The translations under genes were made by a program, and so were the position numbers. Below, piece after piece: positions 1 to 10,966 of a DNA stretch of 64,000 nucleotides. Source of the stretch: Bacillus sp. 165 (GTDB lineage Bacteria > Bacillota > Bacilli > Bacillales > Bacillaceae_G); contig NZ_JAGHKQ010000007.1 in NCBI RefSeq assembly GCF_017742235.1, positions 62,001 through 126,000 of the forward strand, written 5' to 3'. Within the stretch, counting starts at the first letter, position 1; every line of letters starts with the position of its first letter. A model generated the notes under the pieces. That model saw only the letters and a program-made list of their open reading frames with translations. It did not search any database and was not told the origin of the DNA.

Positions 1-106
1 CATGAGTCACTCCAACAAGCAGCATAAAACCAAACGGAATTTGTCCTACTATGTTATTATCAACTGTCACGGATGCTTCTTTTGTACGCTGTACTACTAT
101 CCTCAT
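1..106 (-). CDS. dtd: D-aminoacyl-tRNA deacylase, 5' part only
   Basis: The first 35 codons of a gene that leaves the window at base 1. The readable N-terminus begins [15 protein letters not shown] and continues with an IVGQIPFG segment, matching the family that hydrolyses D-amino acids mischarged on tRNA. The ATG lies at 106-104, behind an AAAGGG ribosome site and 13 bases after the relA stop, so it is the next gene of the relA operon, as in other Bacillus. The catalytic C-terminal part is outside the window. Confidence 0.85.
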   Translation of the reverse strand, partial: MRIVVQRTKEASVTVDNNIVGQIPFGFMLLVGVTH

Positions 107-119
107 TCTCGAACCCTTT

Positions 120-2315
120 CTAGTGCATTAATCTTCGTACTGAATATATATCCCGCACTTGCTTGATACGATCTACTACCTTCTGTAAATGATGCAAATT
201 ATTAATGGAAATGGACATGTGAATAGTTGCCATTTTATTTCGGTCGCTTCGCCCTGAAACGGCAGAAATATACGTTTTTGTTTCATTCACTGCCTGCATT
301 ACTTCATTCAGTAATCCCCTTCTGTCATACCCTGAAATTTCAATATCCACATTATACTCGATTTCTTTTTCAGGACTGCTTTCCCACTCTACATCTAAAA
401 GACGGTCTTGTGCCTCCTCTATTTGCACATTCACACAATCTGTACGATGAATAGACACACCTCTTCCTTTTGTAATGTACCCAACAATTTCATCGCCTGG
501 CACCGGATTGCAGCATTTTGACAAGCGAATCAATAAATTGTCCACACCACTTACTTTAATTCCGGAATCACGTCGCTTAATTTTCATCGGCATACGAACT
601 TCGGTAATTGCCTTATCTAATAATAGTCCTTCCTGCTCCTGCTTCTTCCGAAACTTGTCTGCCAAACGTGTCACAATTTGTGCAGCAGTAATGCCGTTAT
701 AACCAACGGCTGCATACATATCTTCCTCATTTGCAAAATTAAATTTCTCAGCTACTCGTTTTAAATTTTCAGACGTTAATACTTCTTTTATATCGTATTC
801 AAGTCCTTTTAGCTCTTTTTCAACTAATTCTTTTCCTTTTTCAATATTTTCATCACGACGTTGCTTTTTGAAAAACTGGCGAATTTTATTTTTTGCATGA
901 GAAGTTTGGGCAAGCTTTACCCAATCTTGGCTTGGACCATACGAGTGCTTTGATGTTAAAATCTCAATGATATCACCAGTCTTTAGTTTATAATCTAAAG
1001 GAACCATTTTACCATTAATTTTTGCTCCAATTGTTTTATTGCCAATTTCCGAGTGAATGCGGTAAGCAAAATCAATTGGGACAGAGCCTAAAGGGAGCTC
1101 CAGGACATCTCCTTTTGGCGTAAACACAAATACCATATCTGAGAATAAATCGATTTTTAAAGATTCCATAAACTCTTCTGCATTGCTGGCATCATTCTGC
1201 CATTCCACGATTTGACGAAACCAGGTTAACTTTTTCTCTAATGACTCATTCTCTGTTACAGGTTTTCCTTCTTTATATGCCCAGTGAGCCGCGATACCGA
1301 ACTCGGCAATTTCATGCATTTCTTTTGTACGAATTTGTACTTCAAGCGGCTCTCCCTTTGGACCAATTACAGTCGTATGAAGAGATTGATATAGATTTGC
1401 CTTTGGCATAGCAATATAATCCTTAAAACGTCCCGGCATTGGCTTCCAGCATGTATGGATAATCCCTAATACTGCATAACAATCTTTAATACTATTTACA
1501 ATGACACGTACAGCTAACAAATCATAAATTTCATTGAATTGTTTATTTTGCAGCACCATCTTACGATAAATGCTGTAGATATGTTTCGGCCGTCCTGAAA
1601 TCTCAGCATGGATGGATACTTCAGACAATTTGTCATGAATCCCTTCCATAACCGTTTCTAAATATTCCTCCCGCTCAGCTCGTTTCTTTTTCATTAAATT
1701 AACGATACGGTAATATTGCTGCGGGTTTAAATAGCGCAGTGCCGTGTCTTCAAGCTCCCATTTGACAGTAGAAATTCCAAGACGATGAGCAAGAGGCGCA
1801 AAAATTTCTAAAGTTTCATTTGCAATGCGCTGTTGTTTCTCACTTGGCAAATGCTTTAAAGTTCGCATATTGTGCAAGCGATCCGCAAGTTTAATTAAAA
1901 TCACACGAATATCCTGTGCCATTGCAACAAACATTTTACGATGATTTTCTGCTTGCTGCTCTTCTTTTGATTTATATTTAATTTTGCCTAGCTTGGTCAC
2001 TCCGTCCACAAGCATAGCCACTTCGTTGTTGAATTCTCGTTCTATGTCTTCTAATGTTACTGCCGTATCTTCAACGACATCATGAAGAAATCCAGCAGAT
2101 ACAGTCGCCGGGTCCATTTTTAAGTCTGCTAAAATTCCAGCTACTTGAATAGGATGAATTATATACGGCTCTCCAGACTTTCGATATTGCTCACTGTGTG
2201 CTTCCCGTGCAAATTCATACGCACGTTTCACCAGTTCTCTATCATCCTTATTCTCTAGATATGCATTTGCTTTTTCAATTACTTGTTCTGCAGTTAGAAC
2301 TTGTTCATTCGCCAT
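120..2315 (-). CDS. relA: bifunctional (p)ppGpp synthetase/hydrolase RelA (Rel)
   Basis: 731 residues, full length for a long RelA/SpoT homologue. It makes and degrades (p)ppGpp, the stringent-response alarmone, on starved ribosomes. The hydrolase HD domain is intact: H54, H78-D79 in [11 protein letters not shown], and E82-D83, so hydrolysis should be active. The synthetase domain (about 240-350) carries [17 protein letters not shown] domain follows at about 390-455, and an ACT domain ends the protein (about 655-731). The start ATG has a good AAAGGTGA site. dtd follows after 13 bases. About 230 bases separate it from upstream apt, which has its own terminator, so relA probably has its own promoter, although I see no clear one. 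Confidence 0.97.
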   Translation of the reverse strand: MANEQVLTAEQVIEKANAYLENKDDRELVKRAYEFAREAHSEQYRKSGEPYIIHPIQVAGILADLKMDPATVSAGFLHDVVEDTAVTLEDIEREFNNEVAMLVDGVTKLGKIKYKSKEEQQAENHRKMFVAMAQDIRVILIKLADRLHNMRTLKHLPSEKQQRIANETLEIFAPLAHRLGISTVKWELEDTALRYLNPQQYYRIVNLMKKKRAEREEYLETVMEGIHDKLSEVSIHAEISGRPKHIYSIYRKMVLQNKQFNEIYDLLAVRVIVNSIKDCYAVLGIIHTCWKPMPGRFKDYIAMPKANLYQSLHTTVIGPKGEPLEVQIRTKEMHEIAEFGIAAHWAYKEGKPVTENESLEKKLTWFRQIVEWQNDASNAEEFMESLKIDLFSDMVFVFTPKGDVLELPLGSVPIDFAYRIHSEIGNKTIGAKINGKMVPLDYKLKTGDIIEILTSKHSYGPSQDWVKLAQTSHAKNKIRQFFKKQRRDENIEKGKELVEKELKGLEYDIKEVLTSENLKRVAEKFNFANEEDMYAAVGYNGITAAQIVTRLADKFRKKQEQEGLLLDKAITEVRMPMKIKRRDSGIKVSGVDNLLIRLSKCCNPVPGDEIVGYITKGRGVSIHRTDCVNVQIEEAQDRLLDVEWESSPEKEIEYNVDIEISGYDRRGLLNEVMQAVNETKTYISAVSGRSDRNKMATIHMSISINNLHHLQKVVDRIKQVRDIYSVRRLMH

Positions 2316-2512
2316 TGAATCACCTTTTTATTCCTGTTATTCGTAAAAGCTCCGCTTTAACAAGCAGTATAGTACCTAGTTATATCCGAATCGTTCCTTT
2401 TGAAACAGCTCTTATTAATATAAAAAGTTCAATTATATTTCTTCATTATAACGTAATTATTAGGAATTGTGAAAAAGAAAGAGCTTACAAAAACTGTAAC
2501 AAAATATGGATA

Positions 2513-2541
2513 ACAAAAAGAGCACTCATAATGAGTACTCA
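2513..2541 (-). terminator. intrinsic terminator after apt
   Basis: A 10-bp stem (GAGTACTCAT paired with ATGAGTGCTC, one mismatch) is followed on the minus strand by TTTTTG. It sits 7 bases after the apt stop codon, ending the recJ-apt transcript before relA. Confidence 0.8.
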
Positions 2542-2547
2542 ATTCTT

Positions 2548-3060
2548 TTAATACGTCATCAATGTTAATACATCGTAGTCTTTGAGTTTCTCTCTTCCGT
2601 TCAAATACGAAAGGTCTACTAAAAAGGCAATACCAGCAACTACTCCGCCAAGTTCCTCTACAAGCTTAATTGTAGCTTCAATTGTACCTCCTGTTGCAAG
2701 CAGGTCATCTGTAATTAAAATACGTTGGCCCGGTTGAATAGCATCCTTATGAATTGTTAAAATATCTTTTCCGTATTCTTTACCATAATCTACTTTCACC
2801 ACTTCACGAGGAAGTTTTCCTTCTTTGCGAACCGGCGCAAACCCTACTCCCAGAGCATAAGATACAGGACAACCGATAATAAATCCGCGTGCCTCTGGTC
2901 CTACAACTAAATCAATCTGCTTATCTTTTGCAAACTCTACAATTTGATCTGTTGCATACTTATATGCTACTCCATCATTCATCAACGGAGTAATATCTTT
3001 AAATACAATTCCTTCTTTCGGATAATCCGGAACAATTGCAATATAATTTTTCAAATCCAT
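2548..3060 (-). CDS. apt: adenine phosphoribosyltransferase
   Basis: 170 residues, the usual length. It converts adenine and PRPP to AMP in purine salvage. The PRPP-binding motif [13 protein letters not shown] is at residues 114-126, and the N-terminal FKDITPLM segment is typical of bacterial Apt. The start ATG overlaps the recJ stop by one base and has an AGGAGG site inside the recJ end, which suggests translational coupling. The order recJ-apt-relA is the standard Bacillus arrangement. Confidence 0.97.
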   Translation of the reverse strand: MDLKNYIAIVPDYPKEGIVFKDITPLMNDGVAYKYATDQIVEFAKDKQIDLVVGPEARGFIIGCPVSYALGVGFAPVRKEGKLPREVVKVDYGKEYGKDILTIHKDAIQPGQRILITDDLLATGGTIEATIKLVEELGGVVAGIAFLVDLSYLNGREKLKDYDVLTLMTY

Positions 3061-5417
3061 TACTTTAAAGCCTCCTCATGTATAAAAGAACCATCTCGAA
3101 AGGTACTGAACCACTGCTTCAATTGCCCATAAGTAGAATACAGCAATTCTCGCTCTAACTGCAGTTGGCTTTGTTTTTTACGATACGCTTTCGATTCAGT
3201 AAGATCCCGTTTTTTTACATCTTTAGATATAAAAATAACACCATTCTTTATTGTAACAAATTCTAGCTCAAAAAACACCAGTGTCATAAAATTTACTGTA
3301 TCTTTTGACCAGCCTCTATGTTTACAAAGCTGCTCTCCATATTGCGTAATATCGAACGAAGATTTCTGCATAAGAAATTTATAATACCAGCTGAATTGCT
3401 CTCGAGTAGGGTTCGTACTAAACATATGATGATTTTCTTGATAAAATACGGCATAAATCCGCGATGGAAATCCTTTAGATAAAAGCTGTTCGATATAAGA
3501 CAACTCTGACGGCATATCTAGAAATACTACATATCTATCACGCATATCATCTGTTGCTTGTTCGAGTGAATCAATATGCAGCATGCATGATTCATATCCT
3601 TCAAGTGTAAAAGCCTGCAAGCTTTCTTCTTCGAAATATACGATAGTAAGCAGCTCTTTCGGTAATTTTTGTAAATCTTTTTTAATATTTTTAGCACTTC
3701 TTAAATCAAATAATTGCCACTCTTCCACTGCGATATCTTGAATCACAATTTGAGGCTTGCGGAAATTATTCCATTCATTAATAGCTGCTTCTCCAACGAC
3801 AGACACACAGGAAGCTGGAGAAATCTCTTCTGCTAACGCCCCAAACCCAAACCCAATGCCGTCTAGCTTTACTTGTCCACTTTGTAAAACTAGTTTCAAA
3901 TGGGTACCTTCAGCTCCAATTTGCCTAATATTATCTATGCCAGCATTTTTGATTTGTAAACGTGGCTTTGGATTTCCCATTCCAAATGGTGCCAGCATTT
4001 GGATTTGCTCAATTGTTGAAATAGTTACATCTTCTATCCCGCACGCAATATCTACTGATGTAATTGGAATTAAGTCTTCCTCAGTCAGCTGTTTGGAAGC
4101 CACCTCATTTAACCGGGTACGCAGCTCCTCCACATGCTCTAGGTTTAGAGTCATACCTGCAGCCATAGGGTGTCCGCCAAAATGCGGCAATATATCGCGG
4201 CAATCAGATAAATTGGCAAACAAATCAAAGCCTTCAATGCTTCTGGCAGAGCCTTTAGCAATTTGTTTATCTTGGTCAATGCTCAATACGATAGTAGGCC
4301 GATAAAAACGTTCCACGAGCTTAGATGCAACAATTCCTATAACCCCCGCATTCCACCCCTCTTTGGCCACCACAAGCACCTTATTCTCTTCAGGCGGATA
4401 GTATTGCTCTACTTCTTGAATCGCTTCTTCAGCAATTTCTTGCACAATTTCCTGTCGTTGGCGATTCAATCCATCAATTTCCTCTGCAAGTATACGTGCT
4501 TCCTCTGATGATTCAGTTAATAATAAATGAACAGCTGGTGCAGCATCCTCTAAGCGCCCGACTGCATTGATACGAGGTGCAATTGCGAACCCGACACTGT
4601 CTTCATTCAATTCACTTTGCTTGATATTTGCAATTCGAAACAATGCCTGCAGTCCAATCCGGCTTGTTTGCTGCAGCTTTGCAATTCCTCGTTTAGCAAT
4701 CAAACGATTTTCCCCGTGCAAAGGTACCAAATCTGCAATCGTACCGAGAACGACAATATCCAGTAAATGCTCTGGCATCTCTCCCAACAAAGCATGCGCA
4801 AGCTTAAATGCCACTCCAACTCCAGCAAGCTCTTTAAAAGGATATTCACTGCCTTCTAGCTTGGGATGAATGATTGCATATGCATCAGGAAGTTTAGGAG
4901 GCGGCTCATGATGGTCGGTTATGATTAAATCAAGTTCTAGCTCCTTTGCAACTGCCGCTGGCTGTAAAGCTGAAATCCCTGTATCTACTGTAATAATAAG
5001 TGTAAAACCTGCTTCCTTTGCCCAACGAAAAGCCTTTTCGTTAGGACCATATCCTTCTGTGAAGCGATTTGGAATGTAAAACTCTACATGCGCCCCCAGT
5101 TGTTTGAGAGCAAGGAGCATAACTGTTGTACTACTCACACCGTCTGCATCATAATCCCCATACACGAGTATCTTTTCTCCGCTCTCAATAGCCTCTCTAA
5201 TTCTGGTCACCGCGATATCCATGTCCTGTAATAAAAAAGGATCGTGAAAATCTTGATTTTCTATATAAAGAAATTGAGTTACTGCCTCTTCTGTATCCAA
5301 TCCTCGGTTTACAAGTAACGAAGTAACGAGAGGGGGCAGCTGTAACGAATGTGCAATCCTAGTTACCAGCTTTATATTTTGTTCTTTCTGTCTCCAACGA
5401 GTTCTTGCTTTTAACAA
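3060..5417 (-). CDS. recJ: single-stranded-DNA-specific exonuclease RecJ
   Basis: 785 residues, the long Firmicutes form. A 5'-3' ssDNA exonuclease of the DHH phosphoesterase family, acting in recombination and base-excision repair. Motif I GDYDADG is at residues 87-93, the DHH motif (TDHHEPP) is near 165, and the DHHA1 GHPMAAG motif is near 415. A long C-terminal extension of about 230 residues is normal in Bacillus. The start is TTG (5417-5415), preceded by a strong AAGGGGGG site. The next gene, apt, overlaps by one base. Confidence 0.96.
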   Translation of the reverse strand: MLKARTRWRQKEQNIKLVTRIAHSLQLPPLVTSLLVNRGLDTEEAVTQFLYIENQDFHDPFLLQDMDIAVTRIREAIESGEKILVYGDYDADGVSSTTVMLLALKQLGAHVEFYIPNRFTEGYGPNEKAFRWAKEAGFTLIITVDTGISALQPAAVAKELELDLIITDHHEPPPKLPDAYAIIHPKLEGSEYPFKELAGVGVAFKLAHALLGEMPEHLLDIVVLGTIADLVPLHGENRLIAKRGIAKLQQTSRIGLQALFRIANIKQSELNEDSVGFAIAPRINAVGRLEDAAPAVHLLLTESSEEARILAEEIDGLNRQRQEIVQEIAEEAIQEVEQYYPPEENKVLVVAKEGWNAGVIGIVASKLVERFYRPTIVLSIDQDKQIAKGSARSIEGFDLFANLSDCRDILPHFGGHPMAAGMTLNLEHVEELRTRLNEVASKQLTEEDLIPITSVDIACGIEDVTISTIEQIQMLAPFGMGNPKPRLQIKNAGIDNIRQIGAEGTHLKLVLQSGQVKLDGIGFGFGALAEEISPASCVSVVGEAAINEWNNFRKPQIVIQDIAVEEWQLFDLRSAKNIKKDLQKLPKELLTIVYFEEESLQAFTLEGYESCMLHIDSLEQATDDMRDRYVVFLDMPSELSYIEQLLSKGFPSRIYAVFYQENHHMFSTNPTREQFSWYYKFLMQKSSFDITQYGEQLCKHRGWSKDTVNFMTLVFFELEFVTIKNGVIFISKDVKKRDLTESKAYRKKQSQLQLERELLYSTYGQLKQWFSTFRDGSFIHEEALK

Positions 5418-5566
5418 AGAAATCCCCCCTTAACTTATCCATTATACTAAAGCCATTTTACAGTTACAATGTTCGCCTGCTATTTCAGCAGTATGAGTCT
5501 CAAAAGAAACGCCTTATTCTAAGTAACTCCTCTCATGAATAAATTGAACGGAACATAATTTGCGAT

Positions 5567-5613
5567 AAAAAAAGACGATGCCTCTATCCATCAGAAGAGC
5601 ATCGTCTTTTTAC
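5567..5613 (-). terminator. intrinsic terminator after secDF
   Basis: An 8-bp perfect stem (GACGATGC at 5574-5581 with its complement at 5599-5606) is followed on the minus strand by TTTTTTT. It lies 37 bases after the secDF stop. The rest of 5418-5650 shows nothing else I can name apart from the recJ ribosome site. Confidence 0.85.
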
Positions 5614-5650
5614 TGTTTGTATCTTGTACTTAGAAGAAAAAATATATCTA

Positions 5651-7897
5651 TTATACTTGCGGCTCGTCTGTAAGTTCGACTCTAGTAGTCGTTTTCCCCT
5701 TTTTAAATCGTCTCGTTTCAAGCATCAGCCATATTTGAGAAGCTACGAAAACAGATGAATACGTACCAACAATAAGCCCTATAAATAATGCAAGCGAGAA
5801 GCTGCGAAGCGATTGACTTCCAAAAATCAATAATGCCGCTACAGGAAGAAGAACTGTAAGAACTGTATTCACAGAACGATTTAGTGTTTGGCGAATACTT
5901 TCATTTACGATTTCTTTCAAATCATCTACAGAGCGAATTTTTTTCTTCGCCTTGTAAAGCTCGCGGTTTCGGTCAAATGTAACGATAGAATCATTGATTG
6001 AGTATCCTACAATTGTCAATACTGCTGCGATGAACGGCAAATCTACCTCTAGGCGAACAATGCTAAAGAACGCAATAATAAAGAATGCGTCATGAAGCAG
6101 TGCTAATACTGCAGATACCGCATACGTAAAACGGAAACGCATGCTGACATACAAAATAATCCCAAGAGAAGCAATCATAACAGCGATAAACGCATTACGT
6201 GCCAACTCTTTTCCAACTGTTGGAGATACGGTGCTCACATTAGGTTCTGTACCGTATTCTTTCGTAAAGAAGTCTTTTGCCTCTGCAATTTTCTCTTTAG
6301 ATAGAACTCCTATTGTACGAACAGCTGCGTTTCGATTATCAGTTCCTGTTAACACAATATCTTTTGCATCGATTCCGATACTTTTTAAATCGTTTTGAAG
6401 TTCTGTTGTGGTAATCGTTTCTTTACTTGCAATATCCATACGAGTACCGCTTGCAAAATCAATTCCAAGGTTCAGCTTAAATATTGATAATACAATTATA
6501 CCCACAATTACAGATATAACAGAGAATACTAGGAACTTATGACCCAGTTTCACAAAATCAATCCGGTCGTATCGAGTTGGAACACGAGAAACACCTTTAG
6601 AAAGAGATGTAATTTGACTCGGTTTTACCCCGAAGTACCCTGGCTTCTTATCAAATAAACGACTCTTTACAAGTAAGTTCATCATAAAGCGCGTACCGAA
6701 TACGTTTGTTATAAAGCCTATCAAAATACTGACTATCAAGCTTGTTGCGAATCCTTTAACAGAGCTTGAACCATATACAAACAGTACCCCTGCCGCTAAA
6801 AGTGTCGTGATATTTGCGTCCAATATGGTCGATAGAGAGCGCTGGTTACCAGAACGGTATGCTGACATAACCGACTTTCCAAGCCTTATTTCCTCTTTTA
6901 TACGCTCGTATGTGATGATATTATTATCCACCGCAATTCCGACCCCTAATACTAGCGCAGCAATACCTGGAAGCGTCAAAACTGCATTCATCCAATCAAA
7001 AATAACAAGAGTTAAGAATAAATACGTCGATACCATAATAACGGCTATTACCCCAGGTAAACGATAAAATGCAAGCATAAACAGATAGATAAGAGCTATA
7101 CCAACTGCGCCTGCAAACACAGTTTTTTGCAATGCTTGTTCACCAAATTTTGCTCCAACTGAAGTAGAATACAATTCTTTCAATTCAACTGGCAGCGAAC
7201 CGGCATTTAATAAGTCCGCTAGTTGCTTAGCTTCTTTTGCCGTAAATGAACCAACAATTGAAACATCCGTTTGATTAAATACTTGATTTACCGAAGCTGC
7301 TGATAAATATTTCGGATCAGCCTTTCCTGATTCTGCTTTATAAGAGTCTTGTCCATCTTCAAAATCAAGCCAAATGACCATCAAGTTGTCTGGCTTCATG
7401 CCTAAGACTTTTTCAGTTACCGCCTTGAATTTGTCTGCACTTTTTAAAGTCAAAGCGACACTCGGTCTGCTTTGGTCATCAAATGTTTGCTTAGCACCGC
7501 CCTCTTTTAAGTCACTTCCATCCATCAATATATTATCATTTACATCACGGAATGTAAGCTTTGCTTGCGTAGAGAGAATTTCGCGCGCTTTATTTTGATC
7601 CTTTACGCCCGCCAATTGCACACGGATACGATCATTTCCTTCAATTTGAATATTTGGTTCACTTACACCGAGTACATTTACACGCTTTTCCAATGCTTGT
7701 ACCGTACTCACAAGAACCTCATGATTCACTTTGTCACCTGGTTTTGCCGGCTTTACTTGATATAAGATTTCGAAGCCGCCCTGCAAATCCAATCCAAGAC
7801 TGATTTTATTTGTTACGTTTTTGCTCGTTGTTCCAATAATCCCTCCAATAAGTAAAACAAGGAGAAAGAATGCAACGATTCTGCTTCTTTTTGCCAT
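5651..7897 (-). CDS. secDF: protein translocase subunit SecDF (fused)
   Basis: 748 residues: SecD and SecF fused in one polypeptide, as in Bacillus. It is a membrane component that uses proton motive force to assist SecYEG/SecA export. An N-terminal membrane segment is followed by ISLGLDLQGG (SecD D1 motif), a large extracytoplasmic part, a SecD membrane block, then the SecF half starting near LNLGIDFASGTRMD with its own membrane block. About twelve membrane segments are expected. I chose the ATG at 7897, which gives MAKRSRIVAFF and has an AAGGAGGA site 9-10 bases upstream, rather than the ATG 30 bases earlier. A near-consensus promoter lies directly upstream. Confidence 0.96.
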   Translation of the reverse strand: MAKRSRIVAFFLLVLLIGGIIGTTSKNVTNKISLGLDLQGGFEILYQVKPAKPGDKVNHEVLVSTVQALEKRVNVLGVSEPNIQIEGNDRIRVQLAGVKDQNKAREILSTQAKLTFRDVNDNILMDGSDLKEGGAKQTFDDQSRPSVALTLKSADKFKAVTEKVLGMKPDNLMVIWLDFEDGQDSYKAESGKADPKYLSAASVNQVFNQTDVSIVGSFTAKEAKQLADLLNAGSLPVELKELYSTSVGAKFGEQALQKTVFAGAVGIALIYLFMLAFYRLPGVIAVIMVSTYLFLTLVIFDWMNAVLTLPGIAALVLGVGIAVDNNIITYERIKEEIRLGKSVMSAYRSGNQRSLSTILDANITTLLAAGVLFVYGSSSVKGFATSLIVSILIGFITNVFGTRFMMNLLVKSRLFDKKPGYFGVKPSQITSLSKGVSRVPTRYDRIDFVKLGHKFLVFSVISVIVGIIVLSIFKLNLGIDFASGTRMDIASKETITTTELQNDLKSIGIDAKDIVLTGTDNRNAAVRTIGVLSKEKIAEAKDFFTKEYGTEPNVSTVSPTVGKELARNAFIAVMIASLGIILYVSMRFRFTYAVSAVLALLHDAFFIIAFFSIVRLEVDLPFIAAVLTIVGYSINDSIVTFDRNRELYKAKKKIRSVDDLKEIVNESIRQTLNRSVNTVLTVLLPVAALLIFGSQSLRSFSLALFIGLIVGTYSSVFVASQIWLMLETRRFKKGKTTTRVELTDEPQV

Positions 7898-7946
7898 TAT
7901 GATGTCTCCTCCTTCTGCCTTTCCCAAAGCACACGCATTACAATTA

Positions 7947-7976
7947 ATTATACAGACTTTTCAGAATAAGTGTCAA
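7947..7976 (-). promoter_or_regulatory. sigma-A promoter of secDF
   Basis: TTGACA (7976-7971), an 18-base spacer, then TATAAT (7952-7947): both hexamers perfect. The predicted transcript starts about 40 bases before the secDF ATG, so secDF can be transcribed independently of comN. Confidence 0.8.
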
Positions 7977-7985
7977 ATTCCCCCC

Positions 7986-8264
7986 TTATTTGTATTCATC
8001 AAACGACCATAGAGGTGCTTTATATGCCTCAACTGTCAAGAAATTCATATACTCGCTTGTCGATAACGTCAATACATCGTTAACCAATTGATGGATTTTG
8101 ACATCACCGTGGATTTTCTTCCATTTTTTACTTTTTAAACAACTCCAAATATCATCATCTGTTACTCGGTCGTATCCTATCATTTTAAACTCATCTACCT
8201 TGCTTTCAATTACAATTTGCAACTGTTCACGATAAATATCTACTGGATGTTCTTTCACAACCAT
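7986..8264 (-). CDS. comN: ComN-like post-transcriptional regulator (YrzD family)
   Basis: 92 residues, acidic and soluble, with no membrane segment. Position between secDF and divergent spoVB, together with the size, match B. subtilis comN (yrzD), which controls comE mRNA at the post-transcriptional level. The sequence has the family's opening helix (VDIYREQLQIVIESKVDEF) and a KSKKWKK stretch. The start has an AGGGAGG site. The call rests on synteny plus general resemblance; I cannot point to a catalytic motif. Confidence 0.72.
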   Translation of the reverse strand: MVVKEHPVDIYREQLQIVIESKVDEFKMIGYDRVTDDDIWSCLKSKKWKKIHGDVKIHQLVNDVLTLSTSEYMNFLTVEAYKAPLWSFDEYK

Positions 8265-8376
8265 ATTAGGGCCTCCCTTTATAAATTAGGTACGAAATGC
8301 GGCAAGTAAACAAGACATATTCTTCTAAAAAGTGCAAAAAAAGATTATAAAAAAATTTCGTTATGATATACCTTGT

Positions 8377-8405
8377 CATGCTTGCCCACTATCCGAGCAT
8401 ATAGA
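8377..8405 (+). promoter_or_regulatory. possible sigma-E promoter of spoVB
   Basis: A -10-like CATATAGA (8398-8405) is preceded after 14 bases by a weak -35-like CATGCTT. The B. subtilis spoVB gene is transcribed by mother-cell sigma-E. The match to CATACANT is only partial. Confidence 0.35.
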
Positions 8406-8448
8406 TAATTGTAAATCATTCTATAGCATTTGAGAAGGTGGGAAAAGG

Positions 8449-10017
8449 ATGACGAAGCAAAGCTTTTTACGAGGAACGTTCATTTTAATTCTTGCCGGTC
8501 TCCTAACAAGGGTGTTAGGTTTTGTTAATCGTATTGTTATGGCAAGAATTCTTGGAGAAGAAGGGGTCGGACTCTATATGATGGCTGTTCCGACTTTTAT
8601 ACTCGCTATTACTATCACACAGCTTGGTCTTCCTGTTGCAATCGCAAAGCTTATTGCAGAAGCAGAAGCTGTAGGCAATAAGCAAAAAGTGCAAAAAGTA
8701 TTAACAGTATCTTTAACAGTCACTCTGACACTAAGCGTTATATTGACTGCAGCTCTGATTGTAGCTGCCCCTATCTTATCCCGCACCATGTTAACTGACC
8801 AGCGCACTTATTACCCTTTGATAGCTATTTTGCCTGTAGTCCCGATTATTGCTGTCTCCTCAGTTTTACGAGGATATTTTCAAGGAAAACAAAATATGAA
8901 GCCAAGTTCCTTTGCTCAAGTACTTGAACAAGTAGTTCGCATTACACTTATTGCTGTTTGCATCCGAACATTTTTACCCTTCGGAGTAGAGTATGCCGCT
9001 GCTGGAGCCATGCTTTCTGCTGTTGCGGGAGAACTCGCCTCTCTTTTATACATGTTCATTATGTTTAAAAAAGAAAAGCAAACGCACCTCAGCTTTGGAT
9101 TTGCTCGCATAATAAGGGAAGGACAAGATACATTTTATTCCCTTATGAGAATCGGACTCCCTACTACTGGAAGCCGTTTTATAGGCTCTATTTCTTATTT
9201 TATGGAACCCATTGTTGTAGCACAGAGCTTGGCTGCAGCAGGAATAACGGCAGCCATAGCGACCAAACAGTACGGTGAACTAACTGGTTATGCCCTGCCC
9301 CTGCTCTTTTTACCTTCTTTTATCACTTATGCATTATCCACTTCCTTAGTACCTGCCATAAGTGAAGCGATGGCTAAGAAGCAATATCGTTTAGTAGAAT
9401 ATCGTATGCAGCAATCCATGCGTCTCTCTATGGTATCAGGTGGCTGGGCAACTGTCATACTTTATGTGTTTGCTTCTCCCCTGCTGATGCTTATGTACGG
9501 AACTGATCATGCAGTCATGTTCATTAAGATACTTGCTCCGTTATCCATCCTTTATTACTTTCAAGGTCCGTTGACGGCAGCTTTGCAGGCATTAGACTTG
9601 GCAAAAGCCGCTATGTTTAATAGTTTGATAGGGTCTATTGTTAAAATTATCGTTATTGTTGCTTTAGCTTCCCGTCCAGAGTTTCAAATTATGGGCGTTG
9701 CTATAGCGATTGCTGTCGGCTTTATTACTGTTACCCTGCTCCATTTTGCCACTGTCCTGAAGCGTGTCCAGTTCACTATTTATTTAAGAGAGTACTTATA
9801 CGAGCTTATTTGTATCGCTCTGTCTGGGTATACAGGCTGGTATCTCTATAATGAAGTTGTATTTTCCGCATCACTCAGTATTCAGACTTTGTGTTCTATA
9901 TTAATTACAAGCCTTGTATATTTCTTGCTCTTGATTACTTTCTCCCTTATTAAGAAGGAAGAATTACAACGATTGCCTCTCATTCGAAAGCTTTCGTCTT
10001 TATCTATTCTTAAATAA
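8449..10017 (+). CDS. spoVB: stage V sporulation protein B (MOP-family membrane transporter)
   Basis: 522 residues with about fourteen hydrophobic segments throughout. A member of the polysaccharide-transporter/MurJ-like branch of the MOP flippase superfamily, required in the mother cell for spore cortex peptidoglycan synthesis. The N-terminus FLRGTFILILAGLLTRVLGFVNR is typical (shown here in part: the TRVLGFVNRIVMAR motif). The start ATG follows a GAAGGTGGG site. It stands alone, divergent from comN and convergent with yrbG. Confidence 0.93.
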   Translation: MTKQSFLRGTFILILAGLLTRVLGFVNRIVMARILGEEGVGLYMMAVPTFILAITITQLGLPVAIAKLIAEAEAVGNKQKVQKVLTVSLTVTLTLSVILTAALIVAAPILSRTMLTDQRTYYPLIAILPVVPIIAVSSVLRGYFQGKQNMKPSSFAQVLEQVVRITLIAVCIRTFLPFGVEYAAAGAMLSAVAGELASLLYMFIMFKKEKQTHLSFGFARIIREGQDTFYSLMRIGLPTTGSRFIGSISYFMEPIVVAQSLAAAGITAAIATKQYGELTGYALPLLFLPSFITYALSTSLVPAISEAMAKKQYRLVEYRMQQSMRLSMVSGGWATVILYVFASPLLMLMYGTDHAVMFIKILAPLSILYYFQGPLTAALQALDLAKAAMFNSLIGSIVKIIVIVALASRPEFQIMGVAIAIAVGFITVTLLHFATVLKRVQFTIYLREYLYELICIALSGYTGWYLYNEVVFSASLSIQTLCSILITSLVYFLLLITFSLIKKEELQRLPLIRKLSSLSILK

Positions 10018-10120
10018 AGATATCTTAAACTGTACCTGTATAACAGTATACCCATAAGCTATGAATAGAAAAAGCATGCTCTCTAACCCGGCTTTCATTC
10101 TGCAGATACAAGCAAAAGAT

Positions 10121-10156
10121 AAAAAGACATCCCTTCTTTCACAGGAAGGGGTGTCT
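10121..10156 (-). terminator. intrinsic terminator after yrbG
   Basis: A 12-bp stem with one G-T pair (10125-10136 with 10145-10156) overlaps the yrbG stop. On the minus strand it is followed by TTTTTATCTTTT. On the plus strand the U-run is weak, so it may only partly serve convergent spoVB. Confidence 0.75.
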
Positions 10157-10811
10157 ATTCATCTTTTATATCTACAAAAAACTCTCCGTCCTGAAGCGTA
10201 CAATATGAAATTTGCCGTACATCTTTATACCCTAAATTTCGAAGCTTTTGCCGCAGCCATAAATTTGTTTGTTCAATCATAGCCAAATGATCTTCTTGTA
10301 TCACTCCATCTATAATTAACGGTAATGAAAATTTCGGTTTTGTCATCCATTTTTTGAGAGATCGATCTTTTTCAAATACAGACAGCTTTCCAGAAGGCTC
10401 CAATATAGCATATTCCACATCACGAATGTCTCCAATTTCCTTTTCGCGCAGCTGTAGCAGCAAATCATCAAAATTATAGCGTTGTTTTTTCATTTGTTTT
10501 TCATCAATTTTTCCTTCTTTAATAAGAATGACCGGTTCTCCATCTAATATTTTTCTCACCTTTTGACTTTTTAACGAAACCATCGCAAGTATAATTTGAA
10601 CAAGCATTAGTATAAACATAGGAAGCATCGCATGGATTATAGATAACTTGGGGTCTTCAATGGCGATTACAGCAAGTTCAGCTATCATAATAAATACTAC
10701 TAAATCCAAAATACTCAGCTCTCCTATTTCCCGTTTTCCCATTAAACGAAAGATAAAAAGAATAACACAATATACAAAGAAAGTACGAATAATTATCGGA
10801 AAAACTTCCAT
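10155..10811 (-). CDS. yrbG: DUF421/YetF-family membrane protein (YrbG)
   Basis: 218 residues. Three N-terminal membrane segments include the family signature FRLMGKREIGELSILDLVVF (about 23-42), followed by a cytoplasmic alpha/beta domain with GEPVILIKEGKI and the later KPKFSLPLIIDG. Its position next to spoVB equals B. subtilis yrbG. In YetF relatives the soluble domain forms oligomers; a biochemical role is not established. I use the ATG at 10811, which has a GGGGGAAG site, rather than the ATG 36 bases upstream. Confidence 0.85.
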   Translation of the reverse strand: MEVFPIIIRTFFVYCVILFIFRLMGKREIGELSILDLVVFIMIAELAVIAIEDPKLSIIHAMLPMFILMLVQIILAMVSLKSQKVRKILDGEPVILIKEGKIDEKQMKKQRYNFDDLLLQLREKEIGDIRDVEYAILEPSGKLSVFEKDRSLKKWMTKPKFSLPLIIDGVIQEDHLAMIEQTNLWLRQKLRNLGYKDVRQISYCTLQDGEFFVDIKDE

Positions 10812-10909
10812 ACAACTTCCCCCAATAACCGAAAAAATTTTGTACATTTTATAAGTTTCCCCAATTGTTTAGAATCATAATAATGCTCGTTCGATTTTTG
10901 TATTCTATC

Positions 10910-10938
10910 TTTATATTTCAAGAATATGCTTGTATAAA
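10910..10938 (+). promoter_or_regulatory. possible promoter of the yrzE-like gene
   Basis: TTTATA, a 17-base spacer, then TATAAA, 29 bases before the start codon. The -35 is weak. Confidence 0.4.
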
Positions 10939-10966
10939 GGACAGAATCTCGAAGGGAGACAATGAC

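Noticed and set aside
3757-4305. 182-codon plus-strand frame
   Set aside because: Antisense to the conserved RecJ core, without a ribosome site or recognisable domain.
10061-10282. Plus-strand frame after spoVB
   Set aside because: No ribosome site, and it runs through the yrbG terminator into yrbG.
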